64,000 nucleotides of DNA, from NCBI RefSeq assembly GCF_030936135.1, contig NC_082601.1, positions 43,700,590 through 43,764,589 on the forward strand, given 5' to 3'. Of the stretch, positions 1-10,400 are shown one piece after another (the stretch's first letter is position 1; the number at the start of each line of letters is the position of its first letter). The stretch comes from Gavia stellata. Taxonomy: Eukaryota > Chordata > Aves > Gaviiformes > Gaviidae. Below the pieces are notes generated by a model. The model did not search any database and was not told where the DNA came from. It saw only the letters and a list, made by a program, of their open reading frames with translations. The position numbers were made by a program, and so were the translations under genes.

Positions 1-408
1 TACCCAGCCGGGACAAGCCCCCTGCCCTCAATGCCCACTGGCTGGGGCTGGCAGCTCTGCCCTTCCCTGTGCACTGATGCAACCCATCGCCACCAGCCTG
101 CAACCCCACACACGCTCCCTTCCCTTGGGCGTGCTGCCCTGCAACCTCTTCTCCAGGCTCCTCTCCCTCCCCGAGCGCGGTGGTTCCGACGGAGCCCCAG
201 TCCAGCTGGGCGTTGGCAGCACGGTGGCACCGCAGCTCCCTGGGGAGCACCCAGGCCTCTGCTCCCTCCAAACCTCGGCACCAGACGGCTGCTGACTGGG
301 CGTCGTGGTGTTCTGGCAGGGGAGGCCAGTCCTGGGCACCAGGGACTGCCCGGCCAAGGCAGAGAGTCTGTGCCAACCCCACCCTCTATCCCTTTGTGCT
401 CTCTCCAG

Positions 409-1377
409 CTGAAAGAATACAGCTGCAGAGGAGACGAGTACCTGCACCAGTCCCTGCTGTACCTGCAAAGCCCACAGGAGACCGTGCGAGAGGCGGCCGT
501 CAGGTTCATTGGTGAGCCACAATCCCCTGGGGTCTCTCCCTGCCCCACTGCAGCTTGGCCATAGCCCCGGCTGTTGCACCTGCAGCAGGAATCAGCCAGT
601 GGCTGTGGAGCCCCGACTCCCCAACGCGGGGCCCACGGGGCTCCCTGCCGCCCTCTCCCACCCCTGCCCTTGGGCGTCACGCTTGGGGAAGAACCTGGGC
701 TCAGGGCTGCCAAGGCGAGGAGGGCGTGTGGCTGGGCTGGCAGGGCCGCTGTGGGGAAGCTGTGCCGCTGGGTCCAGTGACGGGCTGTGTGTTCCTAGGG
801 CTCGCTGGGCAGCACATGAGAGGGCAGCAGGAAGAACTCCAGATCATCTACGAGGGTGAGTGAGGGCAGCGGGGTGTCAGCAGGGACTGGCAGGGAAGAG
901 GAGGGGGAAAGAACCCTGGGCACGAAGTACAATCTGCCTTAGCCGGGGGAGGGCTCTGCTCCCTGTACGGACAAGGGGCGGCATGGGCAGAGCAGAGAGA
1001 GTTTTCAGGGGCACGTGGGGTATTTGTGGCCAGCACCTTCCGGCTGATCCCATTGGCCCCTGCTCCCTCCTGGCCATGGGAAGAGCTGGGTGGGGTGGCC
1101 CCGGCAGGAGGGCTTCCTGGGGTCCCCGCACACCCGGGCTCTGACCTTGGCTCTGTTCTGCTCTGTTGCAGCCCTTGAAGGCATGACAAACGACATCAGC
1201 CCCTCCGTCTCAAACCTGGCAGCTCAAACCCTGTTGCTGCTACGAGCTGCAGAGAGGACTCGTTCCTCTCGATTCGGGCTGCACGTGCTGCGAGAGCAGC
1301 TCCGCAGCGTGTGGAGAAGGCGGCCTTCTCTCCGGGGCAGTGGCTGGCTGTGCTGCTGGAGCTCTGTGCAGAGCTGA
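409..1377 (+). CDS. MROH-family gene A, last three exons (5' part outside window)
   Basis: These are the final 122 residues of a Maestro HEAT-like repeat protein. The coding exons are 409-511, 799-855 and 1,172-1,377 (TGA at 1,375-1,377), all with GT-AG introns. They correspond to exons 13-15 of the complete genes B and C and encode the same residues. The last exon begins with ALEGMTNDISPSVSNLA, a HEAT helix typical of avian MROH proteins, and ends WLCCWSSVQS. The rest of the gene must lie to the left of the window. A polyadenylation signal sits at 1,518. I cannot say whether gene A is intact upstream. Confidence 0.88.
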
Positions 1378-1517
1378 TGCCAGGAGCTCCGTGTGCAGGG
1401 GCCACCTGAGCCTGCGGGGGAGGCTGGGTGCCCTCTTGGCCTCTCCCTGCCCGCGGCACAGCTCTTCTCTAAGAGCACTTTCTGTCACCCCAACACGGCA
1501 AGACAAAATCCATGTTT

Positions 1518-1523
1518 AATAAA
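1518..1523 (+). terminator. AATAAA polyadenylation signal of gene A
   Basis: A canonical AATAAA lies 141 bp after the stop codon of gene A. The same hexamer occurs at the same place after genes B and C. No other canonical signal lies between stop and hexamer. Confidence 0.75.
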
Positions 1524-1992
1524 GACAGAGACCCAGGAGCATGAAAAGGAGAGAACAGTTAATGCTTTTTAGGCCTGTGTAACTTCATACTTTCTAAGGT
1601 CAGCTGAACCTAACACTGTGTACAGATGCAGAAACAAACCTCTGCAGGCAAAAAGGACAAGACAAGAAAAAAACCAAGCAAGGAAGTGATCCGCTTTCTA
1701 GGCTGTTCGAGAGCCTTGCTTTCTGTAGCTTGTCCACATACTAGATGCTTTCCAGAGCAGGACTTGGCCATCCCTCTGGTGAATGGCTGTCCCTGCAAAT
1801 CTGGAGCTACTTCTCTTCTGCCCATCTTTCTCCGACCAGCGGGTTTTGCTTTGGTCTCTAGCGTTCCAAGGGCATTGGGGAGGAGGAGAGAAGGGTACTT
1901 GTGCTCAGCAACAGGTACCCAGCATGCCCCCCTTAATGCTTCCAACAAAGCTCACGGGCAGAGCCCAGAGCTGTGGGGATCCCTGAAAAACT

Positions 1993-2893
1993 TGTCCTTG
2001 GCCATGTCCACCAATACTCTCCCAGCCATGAACCACCTTTTGTTTCCTGCCCGTGTGCTGCTGGCTGGATTATTGAGGGGTCCAAGGTGCCTTTTTGGCT
2101 GGCACCTGTGGAGCTCCTTCAGTGCTGTGCCGCTGCGGGGCAGCTTTGCCGGCCTGGGGGAAGACCCTGAGGGGATGGGGCGGTGGGAGGCCCTGAGGGG
2201 ATGAACTGGTGAAAGACGCTGAGGGGCCAGGGCGTTGGGGTGCCTTCAGGTGTGTCAGGGCAGCTGGAGACCCTGCGAGGATGGGGTGCTGGGGAGGCCC
2301 TGAGGCAACAGGGTGGCAGGAGGCCCTGAGGAGACACGGTGGCGGGAAGCCCTGAGGGGATGGGTGGCAGGAGGAGATGAGGGGCAGGGTGGTGGTGGGA
2401 GGCCCTGAGGGGATGGGGGTGGTGGTACATCTTCAGGTGCGTCAGGGCAGCAAAAGGCCCTGAGGAGCTGTGGTGGCGGGAGGCCATGAGGGGAAGAGGT
2501 GGCAGGAGGCCATCGGAAGACCCCACGCAGCCACCTCCTTCCTTGGCACCCTGCGTCTGTGGTGCTTCCCCGAGGTGGCTCCCATCCCTGTGGCAGAAGC
2601 CCTCGAGGCCAGGCCTCAGCAGGCTGGTGAGGATGCCCCCCAACATGCCCCAGGCTGGCCTGGCTGGGGGAGAAGGAGGAGAAGGGGGCCTCACGGGGGC
2701 ACATCCTCTGGGTGCTGCCGACGAGGGACAGTGGGCAGAGGCAGGGCTGGCGACCAGCCTGGGGCCCCGGGCTTGCCCAGGCCACAGCGCTGTGGCCGAG
2801 ACCCTGATGACACAGCGCTCTGGGCCCACAGAGCTGCCATGACGTGTGGAGGCTGATGCTCTCCTAGCACGGGACTGCAGAGAAGGTGCTGCC
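1993..2893 (+). pseudogene. Relic of an MROH gene 5' end (spacer of unit 1)
   Basis: Three blocks match the 5' part of the live gene in the same order and orientation. Bases 1,993-2,165 match 6,931-7,100, upstream of gene B. Bases 2,529-2,695 match the exon-1 region at 7,379-7,535, including an RLAW-then-acidic N-terminus (MPPNMPRLAW in units 2 and 3). Bases about 2,725-2,893 match intron 4 and the start of exon 5 at 8,820-8,990. Introns 1-3 and exons 2-4 are missing, and no later exon is recognisable. In this unit an extra C in CATGCCCCAGG shifts the exon-1 frame relative to units 2 and 3; that could be a sequencing error. No functional protein can come from it. Confidence 0.75.
2150..2515 (+). 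repeat. G-rich minisatellite inside the relic (unit 1)
   Basis: This is an irregular G-rich repeat built on GGCCCTGAGGGGATGG-like words spaced about 25-35 bp apart. A longer word (TTCAGGTGTGTCAGGGCAGC / TTCAGGTGCGTCAGGGCAGC) occurs twice, about 185 bp apart. It lies between the shared upstream block and the exon-1-like block of the relic, which is where the live gene has its 65-bp dyad repeats. Long antisense open frames here are a by-product of base composition. Confidence 0.8.
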
Positions 2894-5800
2894 TTCTGCA
2901 TGTCCTTCCTTTGTGGAAAGAAAACAGTGGAAAACCCGGGCCCTGAAGCATCTGGGACTTTCAGGCGAGACTGACCAGCCGTGCCCGCTTTCCAGCAGCT
3001 CACGGCAGTACTGGACATACCCACAGCCCGTGGCCTGGCCACAGGTGCCAGCTGCTCCGCTGGCCTGCGAGAGCAAGAGGAAAGGAGAGGAAAAGCTTTT
3101 GCCTCCCGCGCACACCGCTCTGCAGCGCTCACGTCTCATGTGGCAAGGGGTGGATGTGGTATGGCACGCTGCGCTAGCCCATTTCTGTCCCTACGGCCTC
3201 TGCTGCACAGGCACTGGAGCTGCAGGAGCAGCAGAGAATATAGCCAGAAAATAGGCAGGGTGCCAAAATGAAATTGCTCTTGGAGGTGCCAGAGACCCTA
3301 CTCTCGCCTTTAAACCTGCATCCTTTGGGGGACAGGAACAAGCCCACGTGGGGTAAGAGTCAGGCAGTGATCCAGCCCTCACCTGCTTTGCAGGAGCTCA
3401 CTCCCAGCTATGCTAGACCTTCCAAGAGGAAACTGCGTTCAAATGCCATAAATGTTCAAGGAAGAGTTTCTTGTTTCCAGGGAAAATGCTGACATTTTGG
3501 TCAAAATCAACATTTAAAACATGTTTGTTTTTCAAAGGAAGCTGGTTTGGCTTTCTATCCAGAATTTGCAATTTATTTATGATCTCTTCTAGAGCCAATG
3601 TCCTACACGGTATATTTTGGCAAGCCACAGGGAAGCTCTTCAAGAGTTTTTATCCTTTGTTTCTGCAGAAGTGTTTCTCCCACCACTGGGGTTGGGGTTG
3701 GCTGTCAGAGGGTTGGTCACTGTGGGAAGCCCGTTTCCCCTGAGTTGTTCCTATCTTCCAGTGGAGGCACGAGGCATGGTGCGTACCCATGGCGTACCCA
3801 TGCCCATGGGCTTAATGAAATCTCTCATAGTCTGTGAAATTTGGGCAAGGGTCTAGGAGAGCGGCACAAGAGTTTGAGACTGGTTGGTTGCTTTTTCTCC
3901 CCATGAGTTTTTGCCCTGAGGCAAAGCTCGTTCAGGCCCCAAAGCCACCATCTCCCTTGGTCTGTAGTCGAATCTCCAGGGTTAGAGGCCAGGCATATGG
4001 CTTGGCCTGCAAACCTCACCAAAGGCGCCACCTTTACTGTGAGGGGTTGTTAATTGGTTCGGTAGGACCCACGCCTCTCGGGCCATCTGTTTGGAAGTAG
4101 CCGCGTTCTCCCTGATACTGCTCTGGAAGAGCCTTGAACCTTTCAGCAGACTCATGAATGTGCTCCATGGTGCTCCATGAAGCATAGGACCAGTTCATCA
4201 AAGACCTCGCATGCAAAGTCGGGTGCATACGTCTTTGCTGGATCTTGACGATCACAGCCAGAAGGGGCACCTCTAAGCATCGCCAGTGTGAACACTGTAG
4301 CCCGGTGCTGGTTATGGGGACACTGGCTATGGGACTTGGGAGAAATAAACTAGATGGATCAACACGTGTGGGCCAGCGCATGGCATTGTAGGTCCAACAT
4401 AGCAGTTGTGAATTGCTCCGGTGCCATCCAGTGTAACAAGGACCTGCCATGCAGGCAGAGGCCGTAGCCAAAATACAGGCAGAGCTGAACTCCGGATGCG
4501 GTGGAGGAGAGAAAGGCAGGGACAAAGCGAGGACAAAGGCTCTTCCTATGCTTCCCAGAGCAACATCAGGGAGAGGAAAAACAGTGAGGGTGAGGGAAAG
4601 CCTAGCTAGCCAGATAACTCGCTCCAGCCACGTTCCCTTGCTGAGCTGGACATCGGCACTCCTGCCACAGAGCTCGGGCCCTGACAGTGATGATGAGAGA
4701 CTCCTCACCAGCAGTCTTGGGGTTAGCTGCCCCCTGACTCAGGTAGCTTAGGTGAGGAGGGAGCATTGTGAGCATGAGAGGAGATGTAGACTGATTTTGT
4801 TCCCAGGCAACAGGGAGGAGCTCGTGCCGTTTTAGATGTTCAACCCAAGTCGCTTCACTGGACAAGTTGTTTCTGCTTGTCCAAAACTGGGCCCTTTAAC
4901 AACTTTCCGAGTTGGGCAGCCAAGAGTAGAGCCAACCAGAGCCATCAGTTGCTTTGGGAAGCTGGCACCGTAGTGCCTTGGAAAATGCTGCACTCACCTG
5001 GCTGTGTGCAGGTCATAGCAAGAACAGGGCTGTGAGTCACACTGGACAGTAAATGCAGTAGAAAATGTTCCCTTGGACTGCTCTTAATGCATGGTCCTAT
5101 ATGCTCACGTGGGTTGCCTCAGTTACTCTTGCATTGCCCTTATTACTGTTGCTATTAGTTATTGGGAAAAAGGAAGAGCCTGATTAGAGCAGGACAAAGA
5201 GGTGAAGGAGAGCTCCAAGATGCACACAGCCCTTCTTCCCTTTTGTTTAAGGCTGACTTTAGAGAGGACGTGGCCTTTCTCCAGCTCCAGTGTCCTCCTT
5301 ACAGCCACGGCTGAGGAGCACCTTAAGAAGTGAACGTGAGAGAAGACAGCACGTCACCCTCTTGGGAAGAGGGGAATGACGCGGGCCATTCATGGCATCT
5401 TCCTCTGATTTGATGGGAGGCAGAGTGCTCTAAAGACTGGCTCAGGAAGCCAGGTATAGGCAAAATGTCAGCTTCCATCTCCCCCAACCCACCCCCTCCA
5501 GCTACAGCTGACGTACGGCTGCAATTCACCGGCTGCATTGTGCCTGGGAGAAGGATCCGTTCTCAAAACTGTCCAGGACAGCTGGAAATCTGACACCTTT
5601 TGCCTTGGGTGTGCTGAAATCAGTAGGTCTGGTGGAGAACGTGTCCCCGCAGAAGGAGACCTGCCACCCCACCGATTCTTGAGAACCGTGGCACCCATCT
5701 CCTGCCCCAAAGACCTGTGTCCCTGGGTGACTTGTCTGTAAGTGGGCAGCCAATGTCAAAGTGCACTGATATCTGGGCGCTTGCAGGCAGCTCTTGTGAG

Positions 5801-6930
5801 GAGGAACTGGAGGAACCAGGGGCACTAGTTGGTATCTCTCAGAATACAGAAGCTGTCGTTCCTTCCTGCAAAGAGATTTTTCATGGAAGTGATTATCTGC
5901 AGCACAGGAATATCATGAGCTGCTGGCTTTCACAAGTCAATTAGACTTGTACAGAGATACTTCCAAGTTTTCTTGTGTACTTTTGCCTTTTTTCTTGCAC
6001 TGTGGAAAAAATGAAGCCCAGTCTCTGGCGCTCAACACTCCAGTTGCTGTGTATTCGGCTGCTGCTGCTAGCAGCTGATATCCAAACAAAACTAGGTGCC
6101 TGCTGTGCAAGGAAATGCACAGCCATGAACAGGGAGGTTCCCCGGCGAATAACAAGGGAGACGCTTACTTCGGGGAGTGCAGAGGATGGGGATAAGTCTG
6201 GGATGAGAACTTGTTCTGTGTCTCTGATTATGACACCACCACCCGGAGGGAGCAGCCAAGAGAAGCGCTGGAAGCAGACATGTTCTGCCACTTCCTGCTG
6301 CCAGACGGACACTGGGCAGACTCATTTCCATAGGCCTGGAAGACTTGATCCAGGAGCAATGGATGGCCATGCATTGGCAGGGAATGGCCTCCAGCAAGAC
6401 CACAGCAGGAGCCTGTACAGCAAAGTGTGAGCTTGTCAACGGGGCCATCTTTTCAGCAGATCCCAAATTCGGCACATGCACACACAATCGTGACACTTTC
6501 TCGCCCATCTTTGAATGCTTTGTGAGCTCACGCCATGTTGCTGTCAGAAGCTTTGCCTCTAGAGCACCCCAGCGTGACCCATCTTCTCAAGCAGAGCAAA
6601 GCAATATGGTTACTTCCCTCCATCACTGAATCTCATCCACATGTATCCCTGCTTTTCTTCAGTGTCTCTTCCTCCTTCCTCTCCTAGAGCACACAAATCC
6701 CCCCATTTCTTATGTGCCCCGTGGCTCTTGATGTGTGATGCCACAGGCAACGTACGTTGTAGGTATAGCACTGTTGCAGAGCTGGCTTTCTTGTTTGCGG
6801 GAAATAAGTCGCCTGCAGAACATCCCCATTTCTGGGGAATGTTTGTACTGTGCAGGTGCTCAGAAGGGCAAAGTGAGGTTCCTCTTCCCAGCCGTGCCCT
6901 GTTCCCCTGTGGAGCTGAAAATCGTGTCCT
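2894..6930. other. Intergenic spacer of unit 1, no gene recognised
   Basis: About 4 kb between the relic and the upstream block of gene B. I recognise no exon, RNA gene or transposon. Open frames here are short and several change frame between units. The spacer is duplicated with the unit. Near 6,010 a frame starts with a hydrophobic, signal-like stretch, but its C-terminus shifts frame between units 1 and 2, so I do not call it a gene. Confidence 0.6.
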
Positions 6931-7290
6931 GGGCCATGTCCACCAATACTCTCCCAGCCATGAACTGCCATTTGTTTCCTGCCCATGCGTTGCTGGCTGG
7001 ACTGTTGAGGGGTCCAGGGTGCCTTTTCAGCTGGCACCTGTGGAGCTCCTTCAGTGCTGTGCCGCTGCGGGGCAGCTTTGCTGGGCTGGGGGAAGCCCCA
7101 GGGCACGGGCGTGTGGCAGCGTGTCACAGGGCCCTTTGTGACCTGCCGTGATATGGGCACTGCCGAATGGATGGCACGTGGCCATGTGTCACAGGGCCCT
7201 TTGTGACCTGCTGTGATATGGGCACTGCCGATTGGATGGCACATGGCCGTGTGTCACAGGGCCCTTTGTGACCCACTGTGATATGGGTGC
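6931..7290 (+). promoter_or_regulatory. Putative promoter region of MROH gene B
   Basis: This region ends 173 bp before the ATG of gene B. The first part (6,931-7,100) is a block also kept, at about 90% identity by eye, upstream of the relic at 1,993-2,165. A 65-bp tandem repeat follows. No TATA box is obvious at a fixed distance. The promoter role is inferred from position and from retention of the block in two contexts; the transcription start and any non-coding 5' exon are unknown. Confidence 0.45.
7121..7290 (+). repeat. 65-bp tandem repeat with 20-bp dyad, upstream of gene B
   Basis: About 2.6 copies of a 65-bp unit begin at 7,121, 7,186 and 7,251. Each contains GTCACAGGGCCCTTTGTGAC (7,123-7,142; 7,188-7,207; 7,253-7,272). 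Its GTCACA and TGTGAC arms are perfect inverted repeats around a GGGCCC core. All three copies of the dyad are identical, while the flanks between them carry substitutions (CTGCCGTG, CTGCTGTG, CCACTGTG). Confidence 0.85.
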
Positions 7291-7463
7291 TGGTGGTGGC
7301 ACGGTCACCCCACAGTGCCCGGAGGACGCAACGGGACAGGACGGGACGGAGTGGGGCTGCGAGGAGCCCCTGCGCAGCCACCTCCTTCCCTGCTGACCCA
7401 CGTCCACGGCGCTTTTCCAAGGCATCTCCCATCCCTGCGACAGGAGGGCCAGGCCTTAGGGGG

Positions 7464-10400
7464 ATGATGGAGAGATCCCCTAGCATGACCAGGCTGGCCT
7501 GGATGGAAGGGGAGGAGGAGGAGGAGGAGAAAGGCGCTGGGGCTGCACCAGTAATGCAGCCTGATGAGGTGAAGGAGGTCCAGCTGCTGCAGGCGGGTGA
7601 GTGGCTGAGCTGGGCCACAGGGCTAGTGGCTGCAGCCAGCTTGGCCCCATCCCATCGCTCGTGGACATCTCCAGGGAAAGAGGGGACAAGGGGATGGGGC
7701 TGTTCCCCACGGCTGGCTGGGCTCCGGCCATGCTTCATCCACTGGGCACCCCCAGCCCCAACATGCAGCCAGAGAGACGGGGGTCAATGTCCCCACCAGC
7801 CCCTGTGCCGAGGCTGGCCCTGCCTGGGCAGCGCGGGGCTCGGCTGTGTTCTCCAGCCTCTCCCACAGCCCCTCAGCTCTGCCTGCGCTCGGTCTTTGCC
7901 AGATCCAGACTGGGACCTGCCAGAAGAGGAGCAGGAGCAGGAGCTGGAATACACCCGTGCCCTCTTCCACAGGAGAGCACAGGTACCCGCGGACATCTCC
8001 CCTGGGCTGGGCCTGCCCTCGCTGCTCAGCCCAGCACTGCCGTCACGGCACTCGGTGTCACATCCCCCTCTTGCCTGCCCTTCCTTCTCCTGCAGATGTT
8101 TTGGGAAGCCCTCGAGCCCACTGAGCGTGAAGACACCACCATCACGGCCATTGAGGCCATGGTAGACTCCTACAATGCAGAGGCTTGTGCTGCTCTGCTG
8201 GATGTGCTTGTGGAAAGTGACGCCTACAATTTAGAGCAGGTAAGCAGCCTGTGGCCAGGGCTCGAGCCCCCCCGGGGATCGTGTGCCCCCGAAGCTGCGC
8301 CCACTGGCCACCCAACAGCCTTTTAGGCCAGCACGGTGTGGTGGGAAGGGAAGCACTTCTCGGGGGAAGCTGGGGAAACGGCTCGCTCTGACAGCACTCC
8401 AACTCCCAGCCATGTCTCCTCCAGGTGCCCAGGATTGTGAGGTGCATCTACCGCTGGCTCACGTCCAACACGGATGGGTCTGCCCAGCACAGGCTGGACA
8501 ACACCCTTCTGGAGCTGACCCACGCGCACCCCCATGATGTGGTGGTGACCCTCCTGCACTGGGCCCCATGGTGCGACAGGTACGGAGCGCGCCTGCCTGG
8601 AGGGCTCAGGGCTCACCAGCCTTTAGAGCCCATCAGCCTGGAGAGCCTGTCCCATGTGGGCTGCCAGACAGACGGAGACTTTCAGGACCTTCCGTGCCCT
8701 CCGTTTCCCAGCCCTGGCATGTCAGCCCCACAGACCACTGCCATGCTCCCTCCCGGCCCCTCAAGGCACTGTCGCTTGGCTGCCTGCTGCCCGCACGGCC
8801 AGGCTCGCTGGGCGCTGCCAGCGAGGAGCAGTGGGCAGAGGCAGGGCTGGCAGCCAGCCCAGGCCCCCGCGGTTGCCCAGGCCGCGGCGCTGTGGCTGAC
8901 ACCCCGCTGACACAGAGCTCTGGGCCTGCAGATCTGCCGCGACCATGTGGAGGGCGATGGTTTCTGTGAGCAGTACTGCAGAGACGGTGCTGCTGGAGCT
9001 GCTCTGCGTGCTGGAGGACTGGCCACTGCACAGCATGTCCACCTCCGACGGGGACAAAAAGGATGTCTTTGCCCTGGCCGTGAGTTTCTGGAGCAGACCT
9101 TTGCTTGCCCCCAGGGTCGCCGCTCCTGGCGGATCTCCATCCTCCCATGTCACTGCATCTCCCAACCTCATGTGGTGGGCTGGAAACCCGGCTTAGGGGC
9201 AGGTTTAAGACCAGCAAGGCCGGGTGTTCCCCCTGCATCTCCCGTGGCCCAGGGCAGTGCCTGAGCCTCACTGTCCCATGCTCGGTCCCTATCACGGGGA
9301 CATCTTGGCACTGAGCACTGTCTTTGGGTGTTTTGGTTCCTGCAGGCAACCAGGGTGCTACGGGAGATCCTCCAGCTGCCCACGTGCCCAGAGGGGTTGA
9401 TGGTGCATTTCCCTCGCCTCTTCCTGGCTCTGCTCTGCCAGGTGCACTTCAGTACAGAGCAGATGCCAGAGGAGGTCGATACCTTCTGGAGGGAATGCCA
9501 GGAGGAAGACTGCCTTCCCAGCCAGCCCAACAGGTGCTCCATCGCAGTCCTTCCATCCCTCCCATGGCCCCAGAGCTGGGGCCAGGGCTCCCAGTGTGAC
9601 CTGGGCTTTGCTCTGCACACAGGTTTGCAGTGCTGACCGTGAAAGCCCTGCTCTGCCGTCTTGGCTGGAGGCGTGTGGTGTTCGAAGTCGATCGTAAGCG
9701 TGGCTGGGACACACTCCTCAATGCGGAGACTCACCACTGCGCAATGGGTCTGCTGGCCAGGTGAGAGCCCCCTTCTCCCCGCTCCCCCCGCCGTTTCTCC
9801 CCTGCAGATGGGGTGCCCCACACAGTCCCCTTGGTTGTGGGTGAGAGGGACTTGTCACCAAGAGATGGCCCAGGAGAATGGAAAAGCCTGCGAGAGGTGG
9901 GTGCACGGGAGCAGCCAGCTCCCAAAGTGCCAGCATCCCCTCCCGTGGGGCCTGGGCTGACGGCACCGAGCCGGGGGTTTGTCTGCAGGCAGCCCCAGCA
10001 AAGGCAGCCCACCGGGGCAGGGCAGGATGTCCTGAGGGCCAGGGGCAGAGCCTGGGGGACAGGAGTCTCCCATAGGCAGGAAAGGGGTCTCCTCTTCCTC
10101 CTTCAAGAGAAGGCTTTGGGGCAGGAAAGGTGTTTTTCCTGTCTCGTCGCCAGAGGAGCCTGCTGGTGTTGAGCACTGCCTTTCTCCTGGTGAGGGGTGC
10201 TGGGGAAAGACCAGGTCTCTGGGAGCAAATGCTGCCGGCGGCTGGAGCGGAGTGCAAAGGGGGCCTTGGCCTGCCCGACCCCACTATTACTTGTGTGGTA
10301 ACAGCTGGATGAGGGGAGCAGTCAGTCTGGGAGAGGTTTGCCCACCCTGCTTTGGGCTGACGGTGCCTTCTTTCCCCTGCCAGAGAGTTGCGCAGTATCT

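Noticed and set aside
2119-3132. Long minus-strand open frame of 337 codons (also near 14,400 and 26,694)
   Set aside because: It runs through the G-rich minisatellite and the relic. Low-complexity Pro/Ser/His translation is expected from that repeat; no protein family is recognisable.
5975-6430. Open frame with a hydrophobic N-terminus and several cysteines in the spacer, faintly chemokine-like
   Set aside because: The copy in unit 2 (18,262-18,813) shifts frame near the C-terminus through one base, cysteine spacing does not fit a known family, and there is no exon structure or homolog I recognise.
8932-9349. Minus-strand frames of 130-240 codons antisense to MROH exons 5-6
   Set aside because: They mirror conserved sense exons with good splice sites; no independent support.
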